From Candidatus Thiodiazotropha taylori (GTDB lineage: Bacteria > Pseudomonadota > Gammaproteobacteria > Chromatiales > Chromatiaceae), in assembly GCA_019100305.1 (NCBI GenBank), contig JAHRHW010000038.1, forward strand, positions 1 through 17,821: 17,821 nucleotides of DNA, read 5' to 3'. The position numbers and the translations under genes are program-made. Positions 6,649 to 14,539 of the stretch are shown piece by piece (position 1 is the first letter of the stretch; each line of letters starts with the position of its first letter). The notes beneath the pieces are model-generated. The model saw only the letters and a program-made list of their open reading frames with translations, was not told the origin of the DNA and ran no database searches.

Positions 6649-9600
6649 TCAATCAGGCAGAGGTTTTGGGTGTTTTGAAAACAGTCTGTCCGACACCCTG
6701 AACACCAAAGCAAGCAGAGCCGGCATAAAGGTCAACGTCACGATCATCGAGAACAGCAGTCCAAACAGCACAATGGCGCCCAGTCCCCGGTAGAGCTCGG
6801 TCCCGGCTCCGGGATTGAATACCAGTGGCGACAAACCGGCAACCGTGGTGACGGTCGACATGAGGATCGGTCGCAGTCGGATACGTACCGCTTCCGTCAC
6901 AGCCTCGACGATGTTCATCCCCTTTTTCTTCAGGTTGGAGGCGGTGAGCTCAACGATCAAAATCGGGTTATTGACCACGGTGCCGATCAATACCAGAAAG
7001 CCGAGCATGGTGATCATGTCGAAGGGTTGGTTGATCGGATTGAGGCCGATCTGATCCAGGTTGGCGCCAGCCAGGTTGATCAGATAGAGACCGGCGATAC
7101 CACCGCTGATACCGACGGGCAGGTTGGTCATGATCAGCAGCGGGTAACCCCAGTGAGAGAAGACCGCCACCATCAGCAGGTAGGCGATCAGTATCGCTAC
7201 GATAAAGTTACTGAAAAGCGCTTCCCGCGTTGCGCTCAATTGATCGCTTGCGCCACTGATCTCCAGGCGGATATCGGCAGGCAGTTCGCCGGAAGCTTTC
7301 ATCCCAGTGAGGATCTCTTCAGTCACTTTCTCCACCCCGGCTTCCAGTGGAATGTCTCTAGGCGGTATGACGCTCAGGGTGATGGTGCGGTCACCGTCGA
7401 CACGGCGGATGGTCTCGGTGTTGACGCTCTCCTCGAGCCGGGCAATGGCGCTCAGCGGAATGATTTCCCCCCGCGAGGAGTAGAGCATCAGGGATTCGAG
7501 ATCCTGGGGCTGTTCGATGTTGCCCTGAGTGGAGTAGAGAAACATGTCGATCTGGTCATCGTCGAGGAAGAACTCGTCCACATAGGCGCCGTCCGAATAG
7601 GCCCAGATGGTGTATCCCAGGTCCTGGGTATCGATGCCGAGTTCGGCCGCGCGTTCCCAGTCCGGCTGCACTTCGAGCATGGGTTGCCCCATGGTCAGGT
7701 TCGAGGGTTCAGGCCGTACCCGCGGGTTTTCGAAGATCTGCTTCGATTTGAGAAAGACCTTCAGGCTGGCATCGAACAGCGACTGGAGTTCCGGGCCGCT
7801 GATGTCGATGTTGATACTGCGGGTACCACCGTAGTTGCCTGAAAAGATCGATCCCTTGGAGGAGAATGATCGCAAGCCGGGCAGTTCACCGGCTTTGGCG
7901 CTGGCGATCTCCATAAACTCGTCGGTCTGCTGCCGGTCCGCCACGCCGCGAACCGAAAAGACCCGGGTATTGTTGACGAAGCTCACCGTGAAGGTCATTG
8001 CCGGTATATCGGTTTCACCCTTTGCGAACTGTTCCGGGTCAGCGCCCAACTGCGGCAGGAACTGCTCTTCCACCGAATGGTAGTGCTCTTTCATGGTGTC
8101 GATGTTGTAGCCGGGTGGGGCGAACATGATGGTGAAGACCTTGGCCTCTTCACCTTCCGGAAGGTACTCGGTTTGCGGTGTCAGGTAGTAGAGGATGGCA
8201 CCGGCACCCGTGAGCACGATCAGAATAACCGCCAGTGGGCGTACATAGCCCTCCACCAGCCAATGGATCAGTGATAACACCCAGCGGGATACGCTGGCGC
8301 CAAACCTGTCGAGGAGTGAGTTTTTGGACTCCTTGTGGATCGAGAGGAATCGACCGCTCGCCGCCGGCACCAGGGTGACCGCCACCAGCATCGACATCAG
8401 GATCGAGGCGGCAATCGCGATGGCAATATCCGAATAGAGCTGTCCGGCCTCTTCATGGATGAACAGGATCGGCAGAAATACGCAGACTGTGGTCAGGGTC
8501 GAGGCCAGCACCGCAGGCCAGACCTCAGTGATGCCGTTGAGGGCGGCCTGCAGGCGACTGGTGCCCTTGCTCAGGTGTCGGTAGATGTTCTCCGCCACCA
8601 CGATGTTGTTGTCGAGCGTCATGCCGATGGCGAAGGCGACACCGGAGAGTGAGATGACGTTGATGGTGCGACCGGCAATCAACAGTCCGAGAAAAGCGGC
8701 GATGGCGCAGATGGGAATCGCCATGGCGCCGATCAGGGTACCCGAAACCGAACGCAGAAACAGAAACAGCACCAGCAGGGCGAGGATCGCACCGATCGCC
8801 AGGTTGTGTTTCACCACCTCGACCGCATCGGTCACGTAGATCACATCATCGGAGTTCAACACCAGTTCCAGACCTTTCTCCTGCAGAACACCGGCATTGA
8901 GATCGGCCACCTTCGTCATCATCGCCTGTTTTATCTCGATCACGTTGGTGCCGATCTGTCGGTTTACAGCGAAGGCCAGCTGAGGTTTTCCGGCGCCATA
9001 GGCGTAGTGACGGACTTCGGCGAAGCTAAGCTCTGCATGGCCGAGATCTTTCAATCGAACGAAGGCGCCGTCCCGTTCACTGATGATCAGATCATTCAGC
9101 TCCTCAACCGACTGGAAGCGGCCGATCGTGCGCAGCAGATAACGGCGCTTGCCGCTGTCCAGGTCGCCGCCGGAGACATCCCGATTCCTCGCGCGAATGG
9201 CGTTTCTTACATCCAGCAGACTGATGTTGCGCTCGGCAAGCTTGAGCGGGTCGACATGGATTTTGATCTGGCGTTCCGCGCCACCCCAGAGGCGTACACT
9301 GGAAACCCCGGGTACCCGCTCCATCGGGCGTTTGACATACTCCTCCGCCCAGTCGTAGAGGGCAATGACATCGTCTTCGGAGAAGTCACCGCTGACCGGT
9401 GTCAGACGGAAATACATGAACGAGTTGGAGGAGAACGACTCGGCGCGGATACTCGGTTGTCGGACGTTCTCCGGATAGCTGTCGACCTGCGACAGGGCGT
9501 TGTTGACGTCCAGCAGCGCCTCGTCGATGGAGACGGTGTAGGGGAACTCCAGTTCGATCCTGGCGTTACCGGTGGTGGCGGTGGAGATGACCCGTTCCAG

Positions 9601-9822
9601 CCCTGGAATGCGGGTCAGATACTGCTCCTGCTCGATGATGATCTCCTTCTCCACATCCTGTGGCGAGGCACCGGGCCAGGTGGTGCTGACCTTGATCAGG
9701 CGGGAGTCCAGATCGGGAATCATCTGTACTGGCACATTGAAGATTGCGAGCAGGCCGAACAGGGTCAGGATCAGGATCGCAACAGTGAGAATGACCGGTT
9801 TTTCGATGCAGAAGCGAAACAT
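6649..9822 (-). CDS. RND efflux permease (HAE/AcrB-like)
   Basis: The 1057-aa inner-membrane, proton-driven exporter has a full-length two-fold architecture: TM1 near the N-terminus, a periplasmic porter domain, TM2-6 (about 330-470), a second periplasmic domain, then TM8-12. The N-terminus (MFRFCIEKPVILTVAILILT) and the WPGASPQDVE and IPGLERV segments are typical of this family. In TM4 the usual Asp-Asp pair reads D404-N405 (GMTLDNNIVVAEN). In TM10 the position of AcrB Lys940 is Asn951 (VVNNPILIVEL). This matches a known divergent RND subgroup rather than AcrB itself. The start is the ATG at 9822, not the upstream ATG at 9912, because it gives the standard N-terminus, has AGAGGT upstream, and leaves a 16-base gap after the adaptor gene. 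The substrate is unknown. Confidence 0.93.
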   Translation of the reverse strand: MFRFCIEKPVILTVAILILTLFGLLAIFNVPVQMIPDLDSRLIKVSTTWPGASPQDVEKEIIIEQEQYLTRIPGLERVISTATTGNARIELEFPYTVSIDEALLDVNNALSQVDSYPENVRQPSIRAESFSSNSFMYFRLTPVSGDFSEDDVIALYDWAEEYVKRPMERVPGVSSVRLWGGAERQIKIHVDPLKLAERNISLLDVRNAIRARNRDVSGGDLDSGKRRYLLRTIGRFQSVEELNDLIISERDGAFVRLKDLGHAELSFAEVRHYAYGAGKPQLAFAVNRQIGTNVIEIKQAMMTKVADLNAGVLQEKGLELVLNSDDVIYVTDAVEVVKHNLAIGAILALLVLFLFLRSVSGTLIGAMAIPICAIAAFLGLLIAGRTINVISLSGVAFAIGMTLDNNIVVAENIYRHLSKGTSRLQAALNGITEVWPAVLASTLTTVCVFLPILFIHEEAGQLYSDIAIAIAASILMSMLVAVTLVPAASGRFLSIHKESKNSLLDRFGASVSRWVLSLIHWLVEGYVRPLAVILIVLTGAGAILYYLTPQTEYLPEGEEAKVFTIMFAPPGYNIDTMKEHYHSVEEQFLPQLGADPEQFAKGETDIPAMTFTVSFVNNTRVFSVRGVADRQQTDEFMEIASAKAGELPGLRSFSSKGSIFSGNYGGTRSINIDISGPELQSLFDASLKVFLKSKQIFENPRVRPEPSNLTMGQPMLEVQPDWERAAELGIDTQDLGYTIWAYSDGAYVDEFFLDDDQIDMFLYSTQGNIEQPQDLESLMLYSSRGEIIPLSAIARLEESVNTETIRRVDGDRTITLSVIPPRDIPLEAGVEKVTEEILTGMKASGELPADIRLEISGASDQLSATREALFSNFIVAILIAYLLMVAVFSHWGYPLLIMTNLPVGISGGIAGLYLINLAGANLDQIGLNPINQPFDMITMLGFLVLIGTVVNNPILIVELTASNLKKKGMNIVEAVTEAVRIRLRPILMSTVTTVAGLSPLVFNPGAGTELYRGLGAIVLFGLLFSMIVTLTFMPALLALVFRVSDRLFSKHPKPLPD

Positions 9823-9838
9823 GGTGAGATGCTGACCT

Positions 9839-10912
9839 CTATTCGGTTTGTCCGATCTTGACGGTTTGTCCTGGGCGTAAGTTCTCGTTGCCCAGCAGTA
9901 CGATGCGATCACCGGCGTTCAGTTTGCTGTCGAGGATCTCCACAAGATTGCCCTGGGTGCGACCGGTGGTCACGCTGACCTGTTTGACATCGAATGGCTC
10001 CTCCGAGCCGGAGACTCGCCAGACGATGCGGCTGCCATCCGCCTTGAGAACGATCGCATCGCGCGCAAGCATGATCGAGGGTTGTTGCTCACCGATCAGT
10101 TCAATGAATATGCGCGCCGACATGCCGGGGGCAATCCGGCTTTGCGGGTTGTCGAGCAACAACAGAAGAGGAAAGGTGCGGGTGCTTCGGTTGCCTGCCG
10201 CGACCATGGAGGCGACCTTGCCGGAGAACTCCTCCCCGGGCAGGGAATCGAAGCGGATTCGTACCTTCAGGTTGGGCTCGATGCGTGAATAGAATCGTTG
10301 TGGTATCGATGCCCGTATGCGGATCCGATCCAGCGCGACCAGTTTAACCACACCCGACTCGGCCTTGACCCACTGCCCGGTTTCCACGTTCTTCTCGGCA
10401 ACGATGCCGGAGAAAGGGGCGGTCAGCTGATGCCGGGACAACAGCTCTTCCAGCCGTTTCACCTCTGCACGCTGCTTGGCAATCGATGCCTGGGCAATCT
10501 CTTCGTCGGCCACAGCCGAGGCCAATTGGCTGGCAGCGACTGCCTTGTTGCGGCGCAGTGACTGATACTCGTTCTTCTGGCGGACTGCCTCCCGGTGGCG
10601 GGCAATCGCCTCATCGAGACCGGCCTTTGCCGATACCACCTCAAGTCTGGCGATCACCGAATCGAGGGAGAGAATTATTTCACCGGCCTCAACCCGCTGA
10701 CCCTCCTCAACGAAGACCTCATTCACCACCCCGGACAATCGGGGAGAGAGGGGGGATTCCTGGAGTGCCTCCGCCGTGCCCGAAAAGGGGATCTCCTCAC
10801 GCAGGTTCTGCTCCACGACTTCGGTAACGGTAACCAGACTCGGTTTCTTCGGAGGTGCTGCAATCGCATTCGCTATGCACAAGAGACCAATGATCAGTGC
10901 GCTGAGCTTCAT
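9839..10912 (-). CDS. RND periplasmic adaptor (membrane fusion protein)
   Basis: The 357-aa AcrA/HlyD-type protein links an RND permease to an outer-membrane channel. A signal peptide (MKLSALIIGLLCIANAIA) comes first. The first lipoyl half (SPRLSGVVNEVFVEEGQRVEAGEIIL) and the second (LTAPFSGIVAEKNVETGQWV) flank a helical hairpin (about 85-150). Beta-barrel and membrane-proximal domains follow. There is no lipobox Cys, so it is a soluble or signal-anchored adaptor. The start is placed at ATG 10912, ten bases after AAGGAGG. The upstream TTG at 10921 is only about one base from that site, while GTG at 10915 remains possible. It is the first gene of the adaptor-permease operon. No TolC-like gene is beside it. 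Confidence 0.92.
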   Translation of the reverse strand: MKLSALIIGLLCIANAIAAPPKKPSLVTVTEVVEQNLREEIPFSGTAEALQESPLSPRLSGVVNEVFVEEGQRVEAGEIILSLDSVIARLEVVSAKAGLDEAIARHREAVRQKNEYQSLRRNKAVAASQLASAVADEEIAQASIAKQRAEVKRLEELLSRHQLTAPFSGIVAEKNVETGQWVKAESGVVKLVALDRIRIRASIPQRFYSRIEPNLKVRIRFDSLPGEEFSGKVASMVAAGNRSTRTFPLLLLLDNPQSRIAPGMSARIFIELIGEQQPSIMLARDAIVLKADGSRIVWRVSGSEEPFDVKQVSVTTGRTQGNLVEILDSKLNAGDRIVLLGNENLRPGQTVKIGQTE

Positions 10913-11016
10913 CACGCTCAAACCTCCTTTTCGGGTGTGGTAAACGGATCATTGTGCGGAATCATTGCTGTCCCTTTGATTTGCAACAAGGCGGTTTGGG
11001 TTATGCACCTTCCGAA

Positions 11017-11044
11017 ATCATAAGAGTGTAAACAACTTATTGAA
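11017..11044 (-). promoter_or_regulatory. Candidate sigma70 promoter for the RND operon
   Basis: On the - strand a TATGAT -10 box (11022-11017) lies 16 bases after a weak TTCAAT -35 box (11044-11039), about 105 bases ahead of the adaptor start. The -10 match is good and the -35 is poor. No operator-like palindrome is obvious next to it. Confidence 0.3.
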
Positions 11045-11308
11045 TCAAAAGGGATAACCAAGCCATGATTCATAATATACGGTATTTTAACAAAGGCACA
11101 AACTGATTTCGGGTGGTGAATTCGAAAGCCAGGTAAAACAATCTCACTGTGGTCGAGTATTTATGCAATGTTTCAAGCTATTCGGAATTCAGTGTTCTGA
11201 AGATGGGACAGTTATCGGTAGAAAGAGTTTGCAGGATATGACCAGGATTCTATGATGAATTCACAGTTACTCCGTTAACCCACCATTAGTCAGGGAGATG
11301 CATAATAG

Positions 11309-11347
11309 CCCCTCTCCCTTGATGGGAGAGGGGTTGGGGAGAGGGTG
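11309..11347 (+). repeat. REP-like GC-rich hairpin, left copy
   Basis: CCCCTCTCCC (11309-11318) pairs perfectly with GGGAGAGGGG (11324-11333) around a TTGAT loop. The tail TTGGGGAGAGGGTG follows. This sequence type is recognisable as a dispersed extragenic repeat common in Proteobacteria. It forms an inverted pair with 11444-11485. Confidence 0.85.
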
Positions 11348-11443
11348 CACGCGAAGCGTTTCAATTGGCTAAAAGATCAAAAACTCATTTATCCTTCTTT
11401 TTTGCTGTATTGATTTCTTATTAAAACTGAGGTGCTTGTTTTC

Positions 11444-11485
11444 CTCCCCCTCTCCCCCAGCCCCTCTCCCGCAAGGGGAGAGGGG
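11444..11485 (-). repeat. REP-like GC-rich hairpin, right copy
   Basis: On the - strand CCCCTCTCCC, loop CTTGC, GGGAGAGGGG is followed by a CTGGGGGAGAGGGG tail, the same plan as the left copy but facing it. The two hairpins are separated by 96 bp of AT-rich sequence, a REPIN/BIME-like arrangement. Confidence 0.85.
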
Positions 11486-11624
11486 AGCTACACTCTCTGT
11501 CTGTTTGGTACACTGATGATTGGTTCTTTTTCTGACTTTCATCTTCTGCTTGGTTATCTCTTTTCGTATCAGTCTCAATAGGACAAAGAGAAATCACTGG
11601 TTAGTATCTTATCGATAAACGTTT

Positions 11625-11855
11625 ATGGAACAGCAGAGTTATGGATTACAGAAGTAAGAAAAAAACTTCTTCTATCGGGTAGGAGGTGTTTGGCTGGGCT
11701 TTATTGCAGTTATTTTAATTTTTAGTGAGTTCTTTCCTGAATATCTTGGTGAAGCGATCTTAGGTTGGGCTGCCATCGCAATTTTGATTGGTGTGCTAAA
11801 TGAAATCAGCCAAAGAAAAGTAAAAAAAGGTCATAGACGGTCAATTCCAAGATAG
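11625..11855 (+). pseudogene. Interrupted small two-helix membrane protein gene
   Basis: From ATG 11625 the frame reads MEQQSYGLQK, a TAA at 11655-11657, then about 65 uninterrupted codons to TAG 11853-11855. The downstream part has two clear hydrophobic segments (VWLGFIAVILIFSEFF and AILGWAAIAILIGVLN) and a basic tail (QRKVKKGHRRSIPR), a normal small inner-membrane protein pattern. Alternatively, ATG 11641 (MDYRSKKK) enters the same frame by one -1 shift within a run of seven A (11659-11665). A third option is initiation at CTG 11694, six bases after AGGAGGT (11681-11687). No family is recognised. A disabled gene is most likely; recoding or sequencing error is possible. Confidence 0.5.
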
Positions 11856-11981
11856 CTAAAGCGCTTAATTATACCAACTACTAATGAACTCCGGCTCTCC
11901 AGTTGTTGATCTCTCATGCCCTGGAAATCGGAGGTTGTGGCGGTTATGATGTCCCCACTGTTGAAATTCGAGGGATCGATC

Positions 11982-14432
11982 ATGGAAAAGAGATTTTCTT
12001 CAACGCTGTGCCGCCTTTTTTTCGGGCTGCTGTTCGCATCTTCCCCGTTCATTACAGCCGCCGCTCCCATTAATCAGCCTTCAGTCACAACCTCGGGTGA
12101 GCCGGCCGATGCGACCATGTCATGGGCTCTCTCTACCGCTGATACGGATCAATACACCCCGTTATACGATACTGAGGATGCCATCTCGGTTGAGCTGAGC
12201 ATCCGTGTGGATGCGTCCTCTGTGGGGGCTGAACGTAATCTCTACCTGGTTGCCCGGGCTCAGGATAATTGGCATATGCGGGATAGCGAGGGGCGCTGGC
12301 TCAACTGGAACGGCCAGGTTGATGCATTGGTTCCCTTCACCCGTAAGACACTCTCCGAGACCGAAGTCGTCGATGTGCATGCTGGCGGACCCTTGCCGCC
12401 GGCAGAGTTTGCTGTGTATGGTGGTTATGAGGCGGAAGATGGTTCTGTTATCTATAATCAAGACCCCTTAACCTTCATCGTCTTCGACACCGACAATCCC
12501 ACCCTGCATCGCTTCCGGCACAATGTCATGCTGCAAGGCTACTTGTCCGAAGCGATGATCGCAGCCTATGCAACGGATCGTCCGCTGCCCGATACAAGTC
12601 GTGAGGATTTCAGCCCGGCGCCGATAGACAGCATTAACCCGATATCTCTGACCAACACACAGGAGCAGGGGGTGGATGAGGCGGATCTGATCAAATCCGA
12701 TGGGGTCCATTTCTATCGCTTTGGCTACTGCGGCTCAAGCACCAATACCTATTTCCGAAGCTGTCTCTTCACGTACGCCATAGCGGAGCAGCCCGCGTCA
12801 AACCGGTTGTTGAATGAGGTCGGCATACCGGGTGAGGGTGATGTTGAAGGCATCTATCTCCTCAACCAGCTCGGTGAAGGGCGCTCCGATATGGTGGTGA
12901 CCGTAGGAGGAGACACCGTCAATGACTATGTGGATATTGGCTTCTTTGGGCCGCTATCGATCTGGGAGGAGCCCAGATACTGGTCGCATGGCACCAGTGA
13001 GGTGAACCTGTTTCGTCTGGACTCCGCAGATGCGCCAACCCATGAACGTACACTAAGCTTTGACGGTGCAATGATCTCCAGTCGAGTCATCGGCAATACA
13101 CTCTATCTGGTTACCCGCTATACCCCCTATCTCGATGGACTGGATCAATACGCCGAGTACACAGGACAGTTTCAACACAATCGCACTCTGTTGGAGAGCG
13201 CTACTTTAAGTCAGTTGACTCCAACCTCTACCTTAGGTGATGAACCGGAACCGCTTATCGACACGGAGAGTTGTTATCTGGCACCAAGCGCCACCGTCGG
13301 TATGCTGGATCCCACCATCATCAATATCATCGCCGTTCCTCTGGCGGATCCTGACAGCTACCAAACCAGCTGTTTCATCGGTACCTCGGAAGTGCTCTAT
13401 GCCTCACAAGAGGCGATCTATCTGGTGGCACAGGGCGCCGGTCAGACCCTTCTCGACAACGGTGAATACACTTCGATCAACGAGGTCCACAAACTGGCGT
13501 TGGTGGGTGATTCAGAGCGCGGCATGGCCGCAGAATATCGTGGCTCAGCTCAGGTGGTTGGTCATCTTGGTTATGAAGCAGAGTACAAATCCTACCGCAT
13601 GGGTGAGTATCAGGGAGTGTTCCAAATTGCGACATCCATTGGCAGCCTGGGTTCAGTAAACAGCTCCACCAGCGTTACCCTGTTACGTGAAGCGGCGGAT
13701 GGTGGCCGACTGGAAGTGGCCGGCAGGCTGGATGGGCTGGGGCGGCCGGGAGAAATGCTCTACGCCAGCCGATTTATAGGTAACCGGGGCTACCTGATCA
13801 CTTTCAAAAAGGTTGATCCCCTCTATGTGCTGGATCTCTCCGATCCGGAGAATCCCGTGTCGTTAGGCGAATTGGAGGTGTCGGGCTACTCGGAATATCT
13901 CCACCCCGTGGGAGAGAACTATCTTCTCGGTATCGGTAAGGAGGCCGTTGATGCGGAGGGCTCGGGTGACCGGGGAGGATTGGGCTTTGCCTGGTTCCAG
14001 GGGGTGAAGGTCTCCCTGTTCGATGTTTCTGATCCCACCACCCCAACAGAGGTCAACTCACTCATATTGGGCGGCAGGGGAACCAGTTCGACGATCCTGT
14101 ACCAGCCTCATGGGTTTGCATCACTGCCCCAGACAGATACATTGCCGATGCGCTTTTCGATCCCGGTGGATTTATACGATGAGCGTCCCGGTTATGTAAA
14201 TCCGCCACCCAATGTGCTCTGGGGATGGACTCATACCGGCCTCTACACGTTCGATATCCGGTTGGGTGATACCCCCGGTGTCGAACTCGTAGACCGGTTC
14301 GTGGTGAGAGATAATGGCTTGAGCAGTTACTCTCATGGTGTTTGGAATGACAGGTCTGTCATCCTGGGGGATAGTGTTCACTATCTGCATGGTGATTCAC
14401 TCTATTCATCGAATCTGCCAGCCAGGGAGTAA
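11982..14432 (+). CDS. Secreted C-terminal beta-propeller protein (COG4880-like)
   Basis: The 816-aa protein starts with a Sec signal peptide (MEKRFSSTLCRLFFGLLFA, ending near AAAP at about 26-29). A first domain (about 45-170) looks beta-rich, with YLVARAQDNWHMRDSEGRWL and LPPAEFAVYGGYE. The rest (about 220-810) fits the Beta_propel family: the entry motif NTQEQGVDEADLIKSDG (VDEAD at 231-235) is its hallmark, followed by blade-like repeats such as NTLYLVTRY, LYASQEAIYLVAQG, YVLDLSDPENPVSLGEL and VSLFDVSDPTTPTEV. Proteins of this group are exported and WD40-like; no biochemical role is firmly known to me. The start is ATG 11982, with GAGGG upstream; the 22 residues before it would bury the signal peptide. 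It lies 107 bases upstream of a lipoprotein gene on the same strand, probably co-transcribed. Confidence 0.85.
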   Translation: MEKRFSSTLCRLFFGLLFASSPFITAAAPINQPSVTTSGEPADATMSWALSTADTDQYTPLYDTEDAISVELSIRVDASSVGAERNLYLVARAQDNWHMRDSEGRWLNWNGQVDALVPFTRKTLSETEVVDVHAGGPLPPAEFAVYGGYEAEDGSVIYNQDPLTFIVFDTDNPTLHRFRHNVMLQGYLSEAMIAAYATDRPLPDTSREDFSPAPIDSINPISLTNTQEQGVDEADLIKSDGVHFYRFGYCGSSTNTYFRSCLFTYAIAEQPASNRLLNEVGIPGEGDVEGIYLLNQLGEGRSDMVVTVGGDTVNDYVDIGFFGPLSIWEEPRYWSHGTSEVNLFRLDSADAPTHERTLSFDGAMISSRVIGNTLYLVTRYTPYLDGLDQYAEYTGQFQHNRTLLESATLSQLTPTSTLGDEPEPLIDTESCYLAPSATVGMLDPTIINIIAVPLADPDSYQTSCFIGTSEVLYASQEAIYLVAQGAGQTLLDNGEYTSINEVHKLALVGDSERGMAAEYRGSAQVVGHLGYEAEYKSYRMGEYQGVFQIATSIGSLGSVNSSTSVTLLREAADGGRLEVAGRLDGLGRPGEMLYASRFIGNRGYLITFKKVDPLYVLDLSDPENPVSLGELEVSGYSEYLHPVGENYLLGIGKEAVDAEGSGDRGGLGFAWFQGVKVSLFDVSDPTTPTEVNSLILGGRGTSSTILYQPHGFASLPQTDTLPMRFSIPVDLYDERPGYVNPPPNVLWGWTHTGLYTFDIRLGDTPGVELVDRFVVRDNGLSSYSHGVWNDRSVILGDSVHYLHGDSLYSSNLPARE

Positions 14433-14455
14433 CAAATCAACTGGCGTGGTTCAAT

Positions 14456-14475
14456 GCTGCACTGGGAGGTGCAGC
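14456..14475 (+). other. Intercistronic hairpin
   Basis: GCTGCAC (14456-14462) pairs perfectly with GTGCAGC (14469-14475) around a TGGGAG loop. It lies between the propeller gene and the lipoprotein gene. No T-run follows, so it is unlikely to be a full terminator. It could stabilise or partly attenuate the shared transcript. Confidence 0.4.
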
Positions 14476-14539
14476 GGTATCAAGCAGCATCGGTGGATCC
14501 ATCGGATACCCATCCCAATCAAAGGACAGAGTGCGATCA

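Larger units (their letters stand above)
10913..11981. other. Long intergenic region between divergent transcription units
   Basis: About 1070 bp separate the RND operon (-) from the propeller gene (+). It contains the candidate RND promoter, two REP-like hairpins in inverted orientation and a broken small membrane gene (11625-11855). Between 11045 and 11308 I see only short open frames without ribosome sites. The frame through 11369-11578 (-) reads through the repeat and is not a gene. Confidence 0.6.

Noticed and set aside
7027..7842. 271-codon open frame on + opposite the RND permease
   Set aside because: The same antisense shadow effect; the His/Gln/Asp-rich translation has no domain pattern.
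8806..9861. 351-codon open frame on + opposite the RND permease
   Set aside because: It is antisense to a well-conserved RND gene whose composition keeps the opposite frame open. It has no ribosome site or family motif.
11164..11256. 31-codon frame starting MQCFKLFGIQ
   Set aside because: No ribosome site, no recognisable features, and within chance length for this composition.
11309..11485. Repeats considered as a CRISPR-like array
   Set aside because: Only two units, in opposite orientation and each a hairpin; no regular direct repeats or spacers and no cas genes.
11659..11665. A7 run as a programmed -1 frameshift site
   Set aside because: The zero-frame context (G AAA AAA ACT) is not a standard two-tRNA slippery heptamer, and an in-frame TAA in the other reading suggests simple gene decay. 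Kept only as an alternative in the interrupted-gene entry.
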